A stretch of DNA of 64,000 nucleotides from Quercus robur (GCF_932294415.1 NC_065542.1:42621942-42685941); one strand, 5' to 3'. Positions 22,797 through 43,816 are shown, numbered from the stretch's first letter. Translations and numbers: made by a program. Notes: generated by a model from the letters alone, not told the origin.

Positions 22797-22985
22797 TTCA
22801 TTTGTTTTGAAGTAAAATAGTTTCCTATTTTCCAATGTTTGTTTGTATGTAAAATATGGTTAAACTTGTAAAATATTTTTCGTTGATCACAAAATCCTTT
22901 ATAAAAAGTGGGAAAACATTTTACCTTGAAAAATTTGGTAAAATATTTTACAAAAACACATGGTGGCTTCTACACACCCCATCTA

Positions 22986-23385
22986 GTGGTTAAGTCATTA
23001 GTTTGATGGGCTAGACAAACAGTGTTAGTAATCCAGTGCTGATGACCAATATTGACAATCCGATCATTAAAGATGCCATTTTGGCCTCCAATGCCAGTGG
23101 TCCAACAATCGAAGCCATTATTCTAGCCACCAGTGTTGGTGGTTTGATAACTGAAGCCGTCGTTTTAGCCACCAATGCCTGTGGTCCGATAACCAAAGTC
23201 ATTGTTTCAATAACCAATGCTGGCAATCCGGTGGCCAAAGGCACCGTTCTAGCCACCGATGCTAGCGGTTCGATCACCAAAGACATTGCTTCGAAGGTGA
23301 TCACTAGCAATATAGTTGCTGAAACCACCGTTTCGACTGCTAATCACTAGACATCCAACACCAGCAACATTGATGGCTGAGCCAC
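22986..23385. repeat. 42-bp minisatellite, about seven units, open in frame
   Basis: Units such as GCCACCAATGCCTGTGGTCC followed by GATAACCAAAGTCATTGTTTCA-type sequence repeat every 42 bp with about 70-80% similarity by eye. Because 42 is a multiple of three, one plus frame reads (A)TNASGPITEAIVL-like units for 104 residues, and the minus strand is also open for 105 codons. No signal peptide or known domain is present, so I treat it as a repeat rather than a gene. Confidence 0.8.
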
Positions 23386-23388
23386 TGT

Positions 23389-23937
23389 TAGGGGTGGCAA
23401 AATCTTACACAATCCGCGAACCCAACACAACTAACCCATTTATAAATAGGTCATAGGTTGAGGCTAAATGGGTTCGAATTATATTGGGGTTAACACGGCT
23501 AACTCGTTTAATAAACAGGTCATATTCATGTTCAGCATGCAAAGTCGTTAGACCCATTTAGCTTATAAAGTTATTAGTTATTTTGATATTATTACTTAAT
23601 TTATGGTTGTTTTATATGTCTATTACTATATTTATAGTTGTATTTGTATTTTAAATTTATATACATGGGAATTGATAAAGATTATATAGGTTAGGTATGA
23701 CCTATTAATTAAATAGATTATAAAATGGGTAATTTACATTGACATTTACATGACTTGTTAATTAAACGAGTTAAACATGTTGGGTCAGATTAACCTGTTT
23801 AATAAACAGGCCGTGTTTAGGTTGAGGATTCTTGACACGTTTAGTAAACAAGTTGGGTTCGAGTCAACCCATATAGCCGAATACTCATGGCTCAACACGA
23901 TATGAACCCAACCCGTGAACACGAATTGCCATGCCTA
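23389..23937. mobile_element. Non-autonomous hAT element, 549 bp
   Basis: Ends TAGGGGTGGCAAAATC and the complement of TAGGCATGGCAATTCG form imperfect inverted repeats. Near-identical 8-bp duplications GCCACTGT (23381-23388) and GCCACTGC (23938-23945) flank it, as expected for hAT. Subterminal GGGTT/AACCC words are abundant and there is no transposase. Confidence 0.88.
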
Positions 23938-24045
23938 GCCACTGCCTAGTTTTGGTATTACTTGAAAAATTTTACTTGTTATACTAAACACCTGAATATA
24001 TTTTACTGAAAATAATTTACATTTGAAAATATTTTATTTCAAAGC

Positions 24046-25741
24046 ATGATTAAAAAAAAAAAACTTTGAGGATAAAAAAAATATTTTTTTGAGGATGAAA
24101 AAAAAAAATTCACAACAAAATTTAAAGGATTGAATTAAATACACATCTAAATTAGATGAGTTATATTATGAAGTACAGACACAACAAAATTTTACAACAT
24201 TCCTAAATTAGCATGTCAACTAAGTGACTTACACACGGACCGATCACAATTTCAATTTAAATTCTTTGATATGTTATGAAATGTTGTGTCCACAAAATTA
24301 CTCAATATATAATTTAGCCAAAACATAATTTTTTTTCAAGAAAAGTCAAGCTACCTTAAAAATTGTTCTCAATATCTTCCCCCAGCAAGTGTTCCCTGCA
24401 GACTTCTAATTTGTTTTCTTGCTCCTCCTTGTTATACAAATACTTTTTCTTTGTTGGGATAATGTAATTTTTGGGTGAGATGGAGTCTTGAATAAGTGAC
24501 TTTGATTTTTATTCTACTACAGGCAAGGAAAGTCATGCATAATTGTCTCTCTTAATTATTAATTAAAATAATAAGACGAATGAAGTAAAAGTTTTTTTTT
24601 TATATATATAATAAATTGAAGTGAAGGTTGGTGCAGTCATTGTCACATTCACACCTAATCATAAAAAATTAAAAAATAAATAAAAGATTGCTGGGTCCAA
24701 ATAGGACGATAAATTGCTCAAATTATTAATGTTGAATTTTTTTTTTTTTCTTGAGAAAGTTTAATGTTGAAAGTTCAAACCCAGAGAGAGAGAGAGAGAG
24801 AGGTTTACCAAAAAAAAAGAAAAGAGAGAGAGAGAGGGACGCACGTTTTAGGTTGTACAACTAAACTAAAGTCAAGTATAGTCTGGCTCGGTCCATGACA
24901 ACCCAAACGTGTTAGGCGGCTGTGACTGTGAGAGAAGGTTTCGCTACTCCTCCTAATATATCCCATTTCTTAAATCAGTAAAAACAATAAAAATACTATA
25001 TAAAAATTAATAAAAAAAAAGTGTTTTTTTTGGGTAAAAGAGGGATTTAATATTATACAAAGTGTTTTTCAAAAAGGAAAAAAAAACACTGAAAACAAAA
25101 ATCAAATATACAAAAAAACCCAACACCCAAAAAAAAAAAAAAAATCTGCTGGACCTACTTTTCCTCATCTTTTTTTTTCCACACATCACTTTCCTCCTCC
25201 TCTTCCTCCTCCATATTTTTGTTTTTTTTGTCAAAACACACGTTGTCTTCTCCGATTTGATCATTGTTTCCCCATACCAATAATTTCCAATCTTTTGTTT
25301 TTGTTTCCAATGTTCATTCGCCCAAATTTCATTGCTTTTTTCTTGTCAATGTACTTACTTGATTGTTTTTCCAATTGGGTTTTCATTCATTAGTGTTTTT
25401 GGTATCAAAAACTTGTAGTTGGAGAAGGTCTGGTTTTGATTTTGATGTAATAATCCTATCCTCATCGTTTTGGGGGTTACACGTAAATTTTTTTTTCTCT
25501 AAATCTTTTTGTTGTTTGAGTCATTGCTAAAGATTATGATAATTTTTTGATTTTCTTATCTGGGTGTCTGAGAAAGCTAGGATTTTTTTAGATCTGGGGT
25601 CGTGTTAGTTTGGTGAATCTGTTGAGATTTGTGGGTGAGTGTTTGGTGGGTGTTGGGATTATGCAGAAATAAGTGTTGGGTTGGGCACAAATCTGGGTGG
25701 AGAGAGCTGTGTTTTTTTTATTGGAGGAGGATTTTGAGAAA
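24046..25741. other. Upstream region and likely 5' leader of the kinase gene
   Basis: No coding region. GA tracts occur at 24783-24801 and 24822-24838, and A/T runs near 24740 and 25130-25143. From about 25140 the sequence becomes pyrimidine-rich and T-rich, consistent with a 5' leader of a plant gene. No unambiguous TATA box was chosen. Confidence 0.45.
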
Positions 25742-33971
<8,230 letters not shown>

Positions 33972-34497
33972 CTGCGAGTATTTTATTAGTAAGAAGATAA
34001 TTGTTATGCTTTTAATGAATATATACCTCTTCAATTTGAAAAAAAAAAAAAAAAAATTGAGAGTTATTTTCCCCTGTACATGGGAGATCGCCTAATCGCC
34101 ACCATTCCCAGTCATATAACTTCTCTTATGTTAAAATTCCTGAACTTCCACTTCCCTTTTAGCCTCGGCCGAAATATTTTAGGCCATTGCAACGTGTGTT
34201 AAACACATCCTGTGAATGGAAAAATTACGTATTAAGAAACCCAAGTAGCTGTGATAGAGGGAGCTCTTCCATTTAGTCCTCTAGTCTGCATTTTAAAGAG
34301 ATCTCTATTTCTTCATCTTGTCATTGTTGAATTTAGGAAATTAATGTACAATATTTAAGAAATTGTGGTAAGTTTTGCTCTTTTTTTATTTGTACGTGCA
34401 CTTCACTTTGAGATCATATTATTTGTGACATGGACACTGACAAAGACAAATATTGTCAAGGCAAGCCTGAGCTTAGTTGGACTCCCTCATAAACCAG
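33972..34497. other. 3' flank of the kinase gene
   Basis: Probable 3' UTR and end region. An A run at about 34040-34056 lies 70 bases after the stop. Beyond it no gene was recognised. Confidence 0.45.
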
Positions 34498-35313
34498 GTT
34501 ATTTGGTAGCAGTGTTGGAGTTTTTGTTTTCAAAAGTGTGAAAACTGTGACTTAAAAATTGTAGCGAAATCGCGTATTTTGAATACTCATGATGCAAAAA
34601 AAATATGTTTGGTATCATATTTCTATAACATTCTTTAAAAACTAAAAAAGATAATTGACTGTTTGGTATGAGTGTGTATTTTTTAGAAAAAAAATATGTA
34701 ACTTTTCTTACATGAACAATAAAACTTTTTTTTATTAATGGAGAGAGAACTCCCACACAAAGACCAACAACTATCCCTCTCCTACTTCCTGTTCGTCCCA
34801 TTCCCCACTTTGCTCCCCATTTGGCCAGTTGACCTTTCAACTACCAAAGCCATGGCCGCCACCACCAGTGGCTCCTTACCGACACCAATTTACAACCACA
34901 ATGTGGTGTTCCAATTAGGAAAACAAATCCCATTTGAAGTCAACATCAAACCCTAAATCAAAACCCACACAACAGTAACAACAAAATTAATACCCATTTT
35001 CCAAACCCATTTAAAATCAATCCTAAACCCTAAATCAAATTTTGCAACCCCAAGAGAACCCAATAACCTTATCAACCAGAAAAGGGGGGGACTTAAAAGA
35101 AATAAGGAGGGAGAGAGAGAGAGATACACACACTCAGGCTAAGCAATGCTTTAGCCATAGAGAGCAAGAAGTTCTTTTCATATTTTAGTTTGGATGGAAT
35201 GTGTTTCTCCTAACATTCATAGAACTTTTGTAATTGATCTTTTAGCTATTTAATAATATACCCTTGGGGCAGATTCTCAATAATAATAAAAAAGGAGAAA
35301 GAGATTAGAGGTG

Positions 35314-35353
<40 letters not shown>

Positions 35354-35668
35354 ATCTGACTTTATTAGATTTGATGTAGAGACAGGTCCTAGTGGTGGCT
35401 CACGCTCAGATGAGAGAGAGATGAGTATTTTTTTTTTTTTTTGAGAAAGCAACAAATGAGAGAGAGAGAGAGAGAGAGAGAGCTGGTTATGTTTTGTCAC
35501 CATCAATGGGTCCCATGCTTTTCAAAATATTTACAACATTGTCATTCATCATTGCTACTCAAAAACTAAAAACTACCCCTAATGTGTTCTCAAAATATAA
35601 TATTTAAATATCCTAAATTGAGAACTATGACTCAAACATCCTTAATTAACCACTCTTACCAAATACAA
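34498..35668. mobile_element. Possible decayed inverted-repeat element
   Basis: GTTATTTGGTAGCAGTG at the left and the complement of GTATTTGGTAAGAGTG at the right suggest inverted ends about 1.17 kb apart. The inside contains GA tracts at 35109-35123, 35320-35350, 35412-35421 and 35458-35481. No target duplication or coding sequence was seen, so this is tentative. Confidence 0.3.
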
Positions 35669-37168
35669 TCTTTTTTAATTAACGGCTCACCCTCAGAAAT
35701 CCTAGGACACCTATACACAACCCATTAGAAGGGTTATCCCTGATGAGAACTTGCTCTTTATTTAAAACACTTCCTATTTTCTTTCATTTGTTTTGTGATA
35801 ACAGAATTATATGACCTTCAGTCTATATCCATAAATGATACAGCTTGAGAAGACAGTGGAATGAATTCATATTCTAATCGCATATTTATTACCCTTATAA
35901 AATTATTTATTTACATTACGTGGGTCTCACTTTACCTTATGTAATGTATAAATTGAACATTATATAATTAATATTGTTGTGCTTTATTTAAAATTAATTT
36001 CCCCATAAATATTTTTTTTTTTAAATTTGATATTATCTCCCTTAAATATTAATCTCTAATAGTTGATGATTTCACCCAATGATTTAAAAATCAAACAGTA
36101 AAACAAATTGAAAAAGGAAAATGTTCATTTAAATTGTGGTTCAACCAAAGTGTGGATTGTGATGACATCATAAATAATTAAAGAATATACAAACATCACA
36201 TTGAAAAAAATGAAGGGAAAGATTTTAAAAATAAGTGTTGTAATTTTTATTTTGAAAGAATGAATAAAGATTGTACGATTATTCATCTACCAAAAAAAAG
36301 AGGGGGCACCTTGGCGGGTGTGGGGGGGGGGGGGGGGGGGGGGGAGGGGGGAGGGAACAAGCCCCTTACAAGTCCCATATGTAAATCATGAAATCATTTT
36401 CTATTACTTCTTTAATTGATAATTTTTTTTACTACTTTTGCTATAATCACAATCTTTAAAATTAGTCAAATGAGGTTGAAATTCAAACCTATTATTCTAA
36501 ATAAATAAAAATAAGTAAGATCCAAACATAATGGATTTTTCCAACCTTCAAACAAACCATCACACAACACAATTACTCCCCACACAACAGCAATCAAAAT
36601 AAAATAAAAAACTAAAACAAAAATCAACTTCAATCTAGTCCAATCATACAAAAGATAGGAATTTTGGATTGAATGGATATGAACAAACAAGTGCACCAAA
36701 TTCAATCTTTTTTGTAAACAGAAAATAACAAAAAATATCGAACCCAACACCAAGCACATTTCATCGCCTTCAATCAAGAGAAAAATGGGAGGGATGAGAG
36801 AAGAGAAAATGTCGGGGACGAGGATGCCAAGGAAATAGTGTTAGGACATTAATTTTTACTTTATTTTATTATTTTATGCAGTTTTTTTTTTAATAAAAAA
36901 AAATTAGTTGCAAATTACACTTTTTTACCTTAAACTATCACTTAGATCACACTTCCCACCCCCCCCCCCCCCAAAAATTATCAAAATACATTCTGATTTA
37001 CTTTTCAAAATAAAAGAGTATAAAAGGATATGGAAGTCATATTTCGAAATCATTTTCATCCCAAAAAAAAAAAAAAAATCAGAATCCTTATTTATTTGCT
37101 TGTGGAAGAGGAATATGAGGGTTCAAACTGGAAAAATAAATAAATTTAGTTGACAAATGATATGGTTA
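35669..37168. other. Intergenic with long poly-G and poly-C tracts
   Basis: No gene recognised. A run of about 23 G followed by AGGGGGGAGGG lies at 36322-36354 and a C run at 36958-36972. The rest is AT-rich. Confidence 0.55.
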
Positions 37169-37173
37169 CCAAC

Positions 37174-37990
37174 TGTAAAGGCGCGTTTTGGATCCTTGGC
37201 CCAAGGTATAATTGAATCCAAGCCCAATAAACCCAATACAATGAATTTGTAGAGAGTGGGTTGGAAAACTAGGCTCTAATGAATGTGATAACAGTTAAAA
37301 TGGATTTTAAAAGATAATCAAACAGAAATAGATTGGAGTTATCTAATTAATTTTGTCCTCGGCACAATCCGAGGAGGTATATTCTAGTATATATTGATTG
37401 AAAATGGTTACAGATATGGTTCAAGTTGCTACAATACTTTCCCTTACCAATTTCCGATCTTCTTTACCATTGCTTCCTTCTTCTTTTATACTATCTTCCT
37501 CTTTCATCCTTACGCTCCACGTGCAGGCCAAATGGTTGGTGCTTAATACTTGTCTCATCAGCACATTCCTAAAGTTTTTAGGTAGTAGGTATAAGGTTAA
37601 AAACCACTGTTCAGGTATCATCTCCACATTAATGCGACTGGAGAGTTAGTTATAGAGTATTTAATGCGGTGGTAGCAGTTTTTTCCTTAGGTATTTTAGG
37701 ACTCCCCTCTGTCATTTGTTTCTGTGATGCTTATCCATGCCAACTGAACTTCTTGGATCATTCCTCCAGATGGCAGACTACCTCTACAGACCTCGGCTTT
37801 GGTTAGCCAATGAGGCACTCATCCTCGGCCCAACCTCCTGGGCCATTATGATCAAAACTAACTTCTTTCTCTACTAACACGGACTCCCCTAACAATGTTT
37901 ACCTTTCCTTAGACAACTCCTTATTCTCGGCTTGGGCCTTGGGCCCAATATATATATGGATAATGAGCTCCTAGGCCCAATACCTCTACA
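37174..37990 (+). mobile_element. Solo LTR, 817 bp
   Basis: Starts TGTAAAGGCGCG and ends CCTCTACA, with the 5-bp target duplication CCAAC on both sides (37169-37173, 37991-37995). It contains the family words GAATTTGTAGAGAGTGGG, GTCCTCGGCACAATCCGAGG, CCACATTAATGCGA (37624-37637) and GGCTTGGGCCTTGGGCCC. There is no internal region, primer site or partner LTR nearby, so recombination between two LTRs has left one copy. Confidence 0.88.
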
Positions 37991-37995
37991 CCAAC

Positions 37996-38461
37996 ATTTT
38001 TATATTTTTTTTAAAATATATATAATTTAAGGAATTACTATAGTAATAGTCAAATAAATAATAATAATAATAATAATTTCTTTTAAAAAAATTCATATAA
38101 AATGAAAAAAGAAAGAAAGAGTAAGGTCCAATTTTCTCTAAAGAGTTAGGTTTAGTTAATGAATGCTCTTGAGACATTTGTTAATTGATAATTTTACAAA
38201 ACTTTTAATATTATTTTCATGAAAATATAAAAAACTATTAAAAAAAGTTAATTATTTTTACTTTTTTTCATAAAAAATTTTAAAGAAATATTTCATAAAG
38301 CGCCTAGTGTTTGTTAACTTTTCTAATGATAAATTTTGATAAGACCAATTAGTCCTAGCCCTGAATAAGTCAACCAACGCATAAGTCCTAACAAGAGCAA
38401 GGGTGTTTTTGGAATAAAAACAAGTAAAGCCCTAAACCATATTCTCGAAGCTCAAAACTTA
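37996..38461. other. Intergenic and upstream region of NOP10
   Basis: AT-rich with a TAA tract near 38060. The last 100 bases are the likely core promoter of NOP10. Confidence 0.45.
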
Positions 38462-38470
38462 AAACCCTAG
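38462..38470 (+). promoter_or_regulatory. Telo-box upstream of NOP10
   Basis: AAACCCTAG matches the plant telo-box (AAACCCTA), an element common in promoters of ribosome-biogenesis and translation genes. It lies about 425 bp before the ATG and just before a pyrimidine-rich likely 5' leader (38500-38525). The leader appears to have an intron from about 38540 (after AAATAG, GTTCGT) to the AG at 38878-38879. Confidence 0.5.
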
Positions 38471-38887
38471 CAGCTGCCTAGTACGGAATAGCATTCACAA
38501 TTACTCCTCTCTTCTCTTCTCTGTTCAGCCAAATAGGTTCGTGTTCTTTCTATATTTCTCTCTGCTTCGCCTTTTGCTCTCTCCAAATCTTGGTTTAGAT
38601 ACTCTACTTCTACTATATTGTCAAAAATCTGAGAAATACTTGAAAAATAACGCTCTTTTATTTTTTTTTCAAGGTTTTTCTTGCTCTTGAATCATATGAA
38701 TTTGGATTGGGAAAAGTACTAATTTTTGTTAATATTTTGGTTTTGTTTCTGGTTATGGGTATTATATTTGTGATTTCAGTATTGGGTTTTTCCTGATTTT
38801 TTGTTGGGGATTCTTTTTTTTTTGAGTTGTTGTTAGAGAGATATCTGATATTGGGTCCTTTTTATTATTTGTGTGCAGTGAGCTAAA

Positions 38888-41800
38888 ATGTATCTGCAGT
38901 GTTACATAAACGAGAATGGTGACAAAGTCTATACCACTAAGGTACGGCATTCGGGTTCATCATGGAGGACTCTGTTATACTTAATGTGAAGTTATTGCAT
39001 ATGTAGACCATGTGGTCTGCATTTCAGAAATATAAATTTGATGCTTTTGAAAGAATTAAATGTATTTCTTTGTTGTCGTTATTCTGGTTCACATTAAGGA
39101 ATTATGTTTTTATATATTTTGTTAAGAACTAGTTTTGAGTTTAACACTAGTAAAACTTTTAGATTTAAAATGGGTAACACTAAGTGTCAAATGGAATGAA
39201 GTTGATGGAATAGCCAAATACTTGTGTGTGATCTTGCATTTGTGTTTCAGAAGTAAATTAAGTTATAAGCATTAGGTGGAAATTAGAAGGGGGGTTTTAT
39301 CCAGAGCTCCTCGTAATAATAAATTGGATTGAGTGGGGGTGTTAGAACCAGATTTTATGGTAATTTTTGTCAAAGAATAAATTTAGTTCAAAAAATAGTT
39401 ATGCTTTTATTGGAGTGAGTGGTATTAACATTCATGTGAATATTGATTATTGCAGCAAGGCATGAGTGTATCTATTGGTGCGTCTGTTGGTATTAAGCTC
39501 TGATATGTTAATACCCGTAAATGAAATTCTGGATTAGATTTGCTGACAGGTTATATTAGGGATACGTTTCAATATATCCAGTTTGAGCTATGAACTCTTT
39601 GCTGACTTTTTAGGTGCCAATTATAGGTTTCATTAGCTTTTAGATAAGTACGTAAATGAAGGGTCTCAGTTGACACATTAATTTTTGGGTTCATAACCAT
39701 TTTTTCTATGTATCACAAGTTGGTAATGATGGAAAGGATATAGTCGATATATTACTTGTTAAGAGCAAGGTGGATGGTGAGGTTGTGGATTCAAGGCTCA
39801 TTGGTTGCTTGTGTAATTATCAATAACAGGTAGATGTATTACTTTGCTAAATAGGCTTCTTATTTTTCTTTGCCTTTGCTAAAGAAAAAATTATTCTGAG
39901 ATTATACAGTCCCATGATCCTCTAATTTTCATGAGTATCTGGTAACTTGTGTTGTATACATAAAGATAGGATCTGAAACTTATTTGGTATTAACTTGTAA
40001 GATTAGATCATTCTATAAGAGTGGCTGAATGCTGAAATTGGCTCAGTTTGGTAACTTGAATTAGTTTGTGAAATTTTCAGTTTTTGAGATTGTTACTTAG
40101 GGCACCATGGAACCAGTTGATTTTATTTGATTTGATATAATTCTTTTGTTTCACTCTGATAAATTTTAACATTTATTACACGAGAACGTTTAATGACACC
40201 ACCTATGTTGATGCTAAACATTAATGGATCATTAAGTTTTCTTGGGTATTAAATCTTCTTTATATCGATGCAAAAACTTCACCCTGTATGAATTCTACAT
40301 AAAAATTAGGTACAGAATGTAGTCTGCAGCTGATCTTATGCTTTTGCTGAAGTACATTCCAAACAACATGTGCAAAATTGCAACTTTGTATCTGTAAAGG
40401 GCTCAATATTTTATTCTGTAATGAGATAATACATACTTTATATCAACTCAAATTTGTTAAGAATTGTAAACTTTTTATACTTTGTCTTCTGCTCTTAGTC
40501 TCTTTAATCACTTTGATTTCCTTTTCTCCAAGCAGAAAGAATCACCACTGGGACTGGCAACAAAATCTGCTCATCCAGGTAATATTGTTAAAATAATTTG
40601 ACCGTGCTTGACCATTCAAGAGTAAAAGTTTGCTTGAAACTAAATTATGCTGTCTTTGGTTTCACTTTGTTGTTTCTTGATAACCTTATGATAGGAGACT
40701 TCTGATACATTTATAAAGATCAATATGAACCATAAAAAAAAAGTGTAAAGATTATATGTAAATAAATAATGGACTAATGAAAGCACTTACATAGTCATTG
40801 TTTAACATCTGTACTTGTAGCCACTAGTGACTCTCTTAAGACTTGCTCAGAAACAGCTGATGCTATAGGTTGCTAATGTTCGCTGCTTAATTTGTCTGTA
40901 TAGTTATATTTTTGTGTGTTAACTTGTTCTGTCTAATTGTTTTAATGAATGCAATCATTGCATTGCTTGGATTTTTTTAACCCTATGGTTCTTGAGCCCA
41001 TGACCTTACACTCCATCACATTGTTGAGGAAGTGACATTTGAGTTTGAGCTCACTGTCCCATTGCTGGGATTTTGTTTATAGGCTTTTAATACCATCTGC
41101 CTTGGTTACTTCATTTAATTATAGATTTTGTCATCTACTTAAATTACAACTTCGCTGCAATATGGTTGTTGAATATGTTGTCAAGATGTTTTTGCAAGTT
41201 AAGTCCACATGAGAAATTGGTGCCTTCAGTTTAATCTACTTTTTTACTTGCATCATGTAGTTGCATATTCCTGCATGATGGATATCAATGGGTAAAAAGA
41301 TTATTGCTATGAAGAAATGATCTTTGTGGTTAGCTATTTGGTTGGACATCCCGCTGCTTTGTACATTGAGCACCTCATCCTGCTGGACTATGGCACTTAA
41401 TGTCAGAGTTCATGGTTCTATTTTTTGACCAAGTTGTCACATATAGTTTTGTTAGAGGAAATAGAGGGGGAAACAAAGGAAGAAAAGGAACCCACCCCAC
41501 ACCACACCCCCCCCCCCCCCCCCCCCCCCCCCTCCAAAACGAGAAAAAGAAGAAACTATTACAAGTTTCTAATCATAAATAGTTAAGGGAACACCAAATT
41601 TTCCTTTTGGAGATTCATCTGCTGCATAGGTAGATGGAGTTGGTATAGAAAATCCTTCTATGTGAGGTTCAACATGGTGAATTTAGGTAGACTGATGATT
41701 ATGTAGTCGTTGGTTGACTATTGAAAGTAGAATGCTTGCATATGCTCCCCTTATTATTGAAATGCTCCCATCTCTCTCCAAACTCCGTTTTCCTCTGTCT

Positions 41801-42011
41801 CTCATGTTTTTGGTCATTTTTCATTATGATTTGTTAATATATGACATGTCTTGCGGTTTCTTTCATCATAAGTGCCATTAATCTGTCTCTTTATCTCCAC
41901 TTACTGGTTTCAGCCCGCTTCTCCCCTGATGATAAATACTCAAGGCAAAGAATTCTTTTGAAGAAGCGATTTGGATTGTTGCCAACCCAGCAGCCACCTC
42001 CAAAGTATTGA
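38888..42011 (+). CDS. NOP10: NOP10, H/ACA snoRNP core protein (3 coding exons, 64 residues)
   Basis: Small nucleolar protein that, with Cbf5/dyskerin, Gar1 and Nhp2, forms the H/ACA RNP that pseudouridylates rRNA. It binds the catalytic subunit and orders its active site. Exons: 38888-38941, 40536-40578, 41914-42011. Introns are GT-AG and the total is 195 nt. The protein starts [18 protein letters not shown], continues [20 protein letters not shown] (the conserved T[13 protein letters not shown] core) and ends [16 protein letters not shown]. The 64-residue length equals the eukaryotic family. Only one Cys of the archaeal zinc ribbon remains, as usual in eukaryotes. Regulation is likely shared with ribosome-biogenesis genes through the telo-box. 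The gene looks intact. Confidence 0.97.
41507..41532. repeat. Poly-C tract in NOP10 intron 2
   Basis: 26 consecutive C directly after a CCCACCCCACACCACA stretch, inside the last intron of NOP10 about 380 bp before its acceptor site. Confidence 0.9.
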
Positions 42012-42325
42012 ACTAATTTGGAGTTTAATTGATACTGTCTTGTTCTAGAGTATCTGGATTTGAAGCTTCATGCTAAATAGTGTTCTATTTGTTGTGATGT
42101 AGTAATTGTCTGATAGCTGTGATATGTTAGGCCTTTAAATGTTCAGTGAATTTGAAAACTTACATTTCAGACATTGAATGAACTAAGAGAGATGTTGGTT
42201 TTACTTTTGAGATATTGTGGAATGTGAGCAAGGCTTTGAGGAATCAGAGGGTCTTGCTGTATTTTTTGGAATTGAATTTGCGCGACTCTTTAGTTACAAC
42301 TTACAAGGTGTTCTTTTCTCTCTCT

Positions 42326-42327
<2 letters not shown>

Positions 42328-42368
<41 letters not shown>
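42328..42368. repeat. Poly-T tract, 41 T
   Basis: Uninterrupted T run 317 bp after the NOP10 stop. It is either a simple repeat or the reversed poly-A of an unrecognised insertion. Confidence 0.85.
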
Positions 42369-42372
<4 letters not shown>

Positions 42373-42399
42373 GTCACAAGGTGTATTTAGTTGGACTAT

Positions 42400-43380
42400 A
42401 GCTCTCCAAGGCTGGGTTTGGATTGTGATGAAAGTTTGCAATTTTTCTGTGTGTCCTGTGCATTGTTCATGGGACCTTCAAGTATAGATTTTTCTCTAAA
42501 ATTAGGTTTCACGGTACTATTCACACATTTAAAAATTACTTTGCTACAGTATTTTCAGTAATAAGTGGTATCTAAATAGATTCTAAATTCATGCAAATTA
42601 GAGGCCATAAAAATCCTTAATCATACATAGGATTTTTTTGAAAAGAAATAGCCCAACAGATCATGCTCTAGAAGAATATGTATATTATCAAAGGTTCTGT
42701 TCAAATTATAATTAATGTAATATTTAGTTATTTTACGCAACTTAATAATTTTTTAATTGGATGTATATTTTGCTAAATTATTTGTTGGATTATATCATCT
42801 TAATTCTCCATGGTCCATACTTTCAAAAATTTATGATAAAATATCCATAGTTATCTCATTAATAAAGTATAAAAATTTTAAGTTTTTTTTTTTTTTTTTT
42901 TTGGGTGTTTTAAAGTTACTCATAAAAGATGATTTTATGTATCAAATGGTAAAAAATACGATCAATTAACACAAAATTTGGTTAACACAAAAATTGGTGT
43001 GCATATGAAGGAGAATGAGAACATAAAATCTTGATGGAATTTTTAAAATATTCATCTAATGATAAGATATTGAATGGTCAATAGCTTAATATTAACATTA
43101 TTTTGTCAAAATTTGAAGAAAAGAATTAGGCAAATTTGAATAGGAAGACCAAAAATGAATACTAAGTGTTTTTAGCATGATTAATTTTACCAACTTATTT
43201 TACTATTTAACTTATTTTTGTTATTATTCATGGGCCTCTCTATACTTTTTGATACTATTTATGGGTTTCACTATACTATTTCAACTAACTTTTATTTTTA
43301 TCTACAGTATTTTCAGCAAAAAGTTTTTAGTTTCAGTTTTAGTAAAATAAACGGATTCCAAACAGACCCATTCTTTCTTC
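42400..43380. other. Relics of a small MITE family in intergenic DNA
   Basis: The stretch at about 42410-42590 (GGGTTTGGATTGTGATG ... CACATTTAAAAATTAC ... GTGGTATCTAAATAG) resembles the MITE at 46311-46504. The stretch at about 43215-43378 (ACTATTTATGGG ... ACAGTATTTTCAGCAAAAAG ... CGGATTCCAAACAGACCC) looks like the right half of a further relative. Target duplications were not found. The rest is AT-rich with no gene. Confidence 0.45.
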
Positions 43381-43816
43381 TTTATTTCTTCTCCCCGTTG
43401 ACTCATTCTCTCCTCTCTTCTCTCTTCTCTATTCCTTTGGACTTGATTAAGGTGTCATTGATCTTGAAGGGTAGTAGTATTATGATTTTCTGTAATGATT
43501 TGAGTGGGTCTTCAAGGGCAGAGATTGACCAGAGAGAATGAGAGAGAGGAACTGAGATGAGATTTTTGCAGTGGGTGTGGTAGTTTTCGTCGATGGGGGC
43601 GAAGGTTGCTGGGTTTGTATTTATTTTTTGCAGTGGTGTGGTGGTTTTGGTTTGGATTTTTTGTCAAAGGGAATGTGAACATTTGTTAATTTTGTTGGAA
43701 GGCAGGGGTGCTTGGTGGTGTTGCTGAAGGAGATTCAACTGGGTTGCAGAAGAAGGTTTTGTAAAAGCCTAGTATGGTTATGACTTTTGGTCCCACCGAG
43801 CTGACCTTTGAAGTTA

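Larger units (their letters stand above)
22797..24045. mobile_element. Decayed inverted-repeat element around a minisatellite
   Basis: The left end (TTTGTTTTGAAGTAAAATA, about 22800) and the reverse complement of the right end (GCTTTGAAATAAAATATTTTC, about 24045) match imperfectly, and both continue into GTAAAATAT-type words. Between them lie the 42-bp minisatellite and a nested hAT (23389-23937). No target duplication was identified. The right subterminal order (AAAATATATTCAGGTGTTTAG then GTAAAA) resembles the ends of the element at 1-785. Confidence 0.4.

Noticed and set aside
23011-23350. A small Thr/Ala/Val-rich protein on either strand
   Set aside because: Both strands are equally open because of a 42-bp repeat; no start context, signal or domain favours either.
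34738-34956. 72-codon frame MERELPHKDQQ...
   Set aside because: Lies inside a probable transposon relic with GA tracts; no family match and no splice partners.
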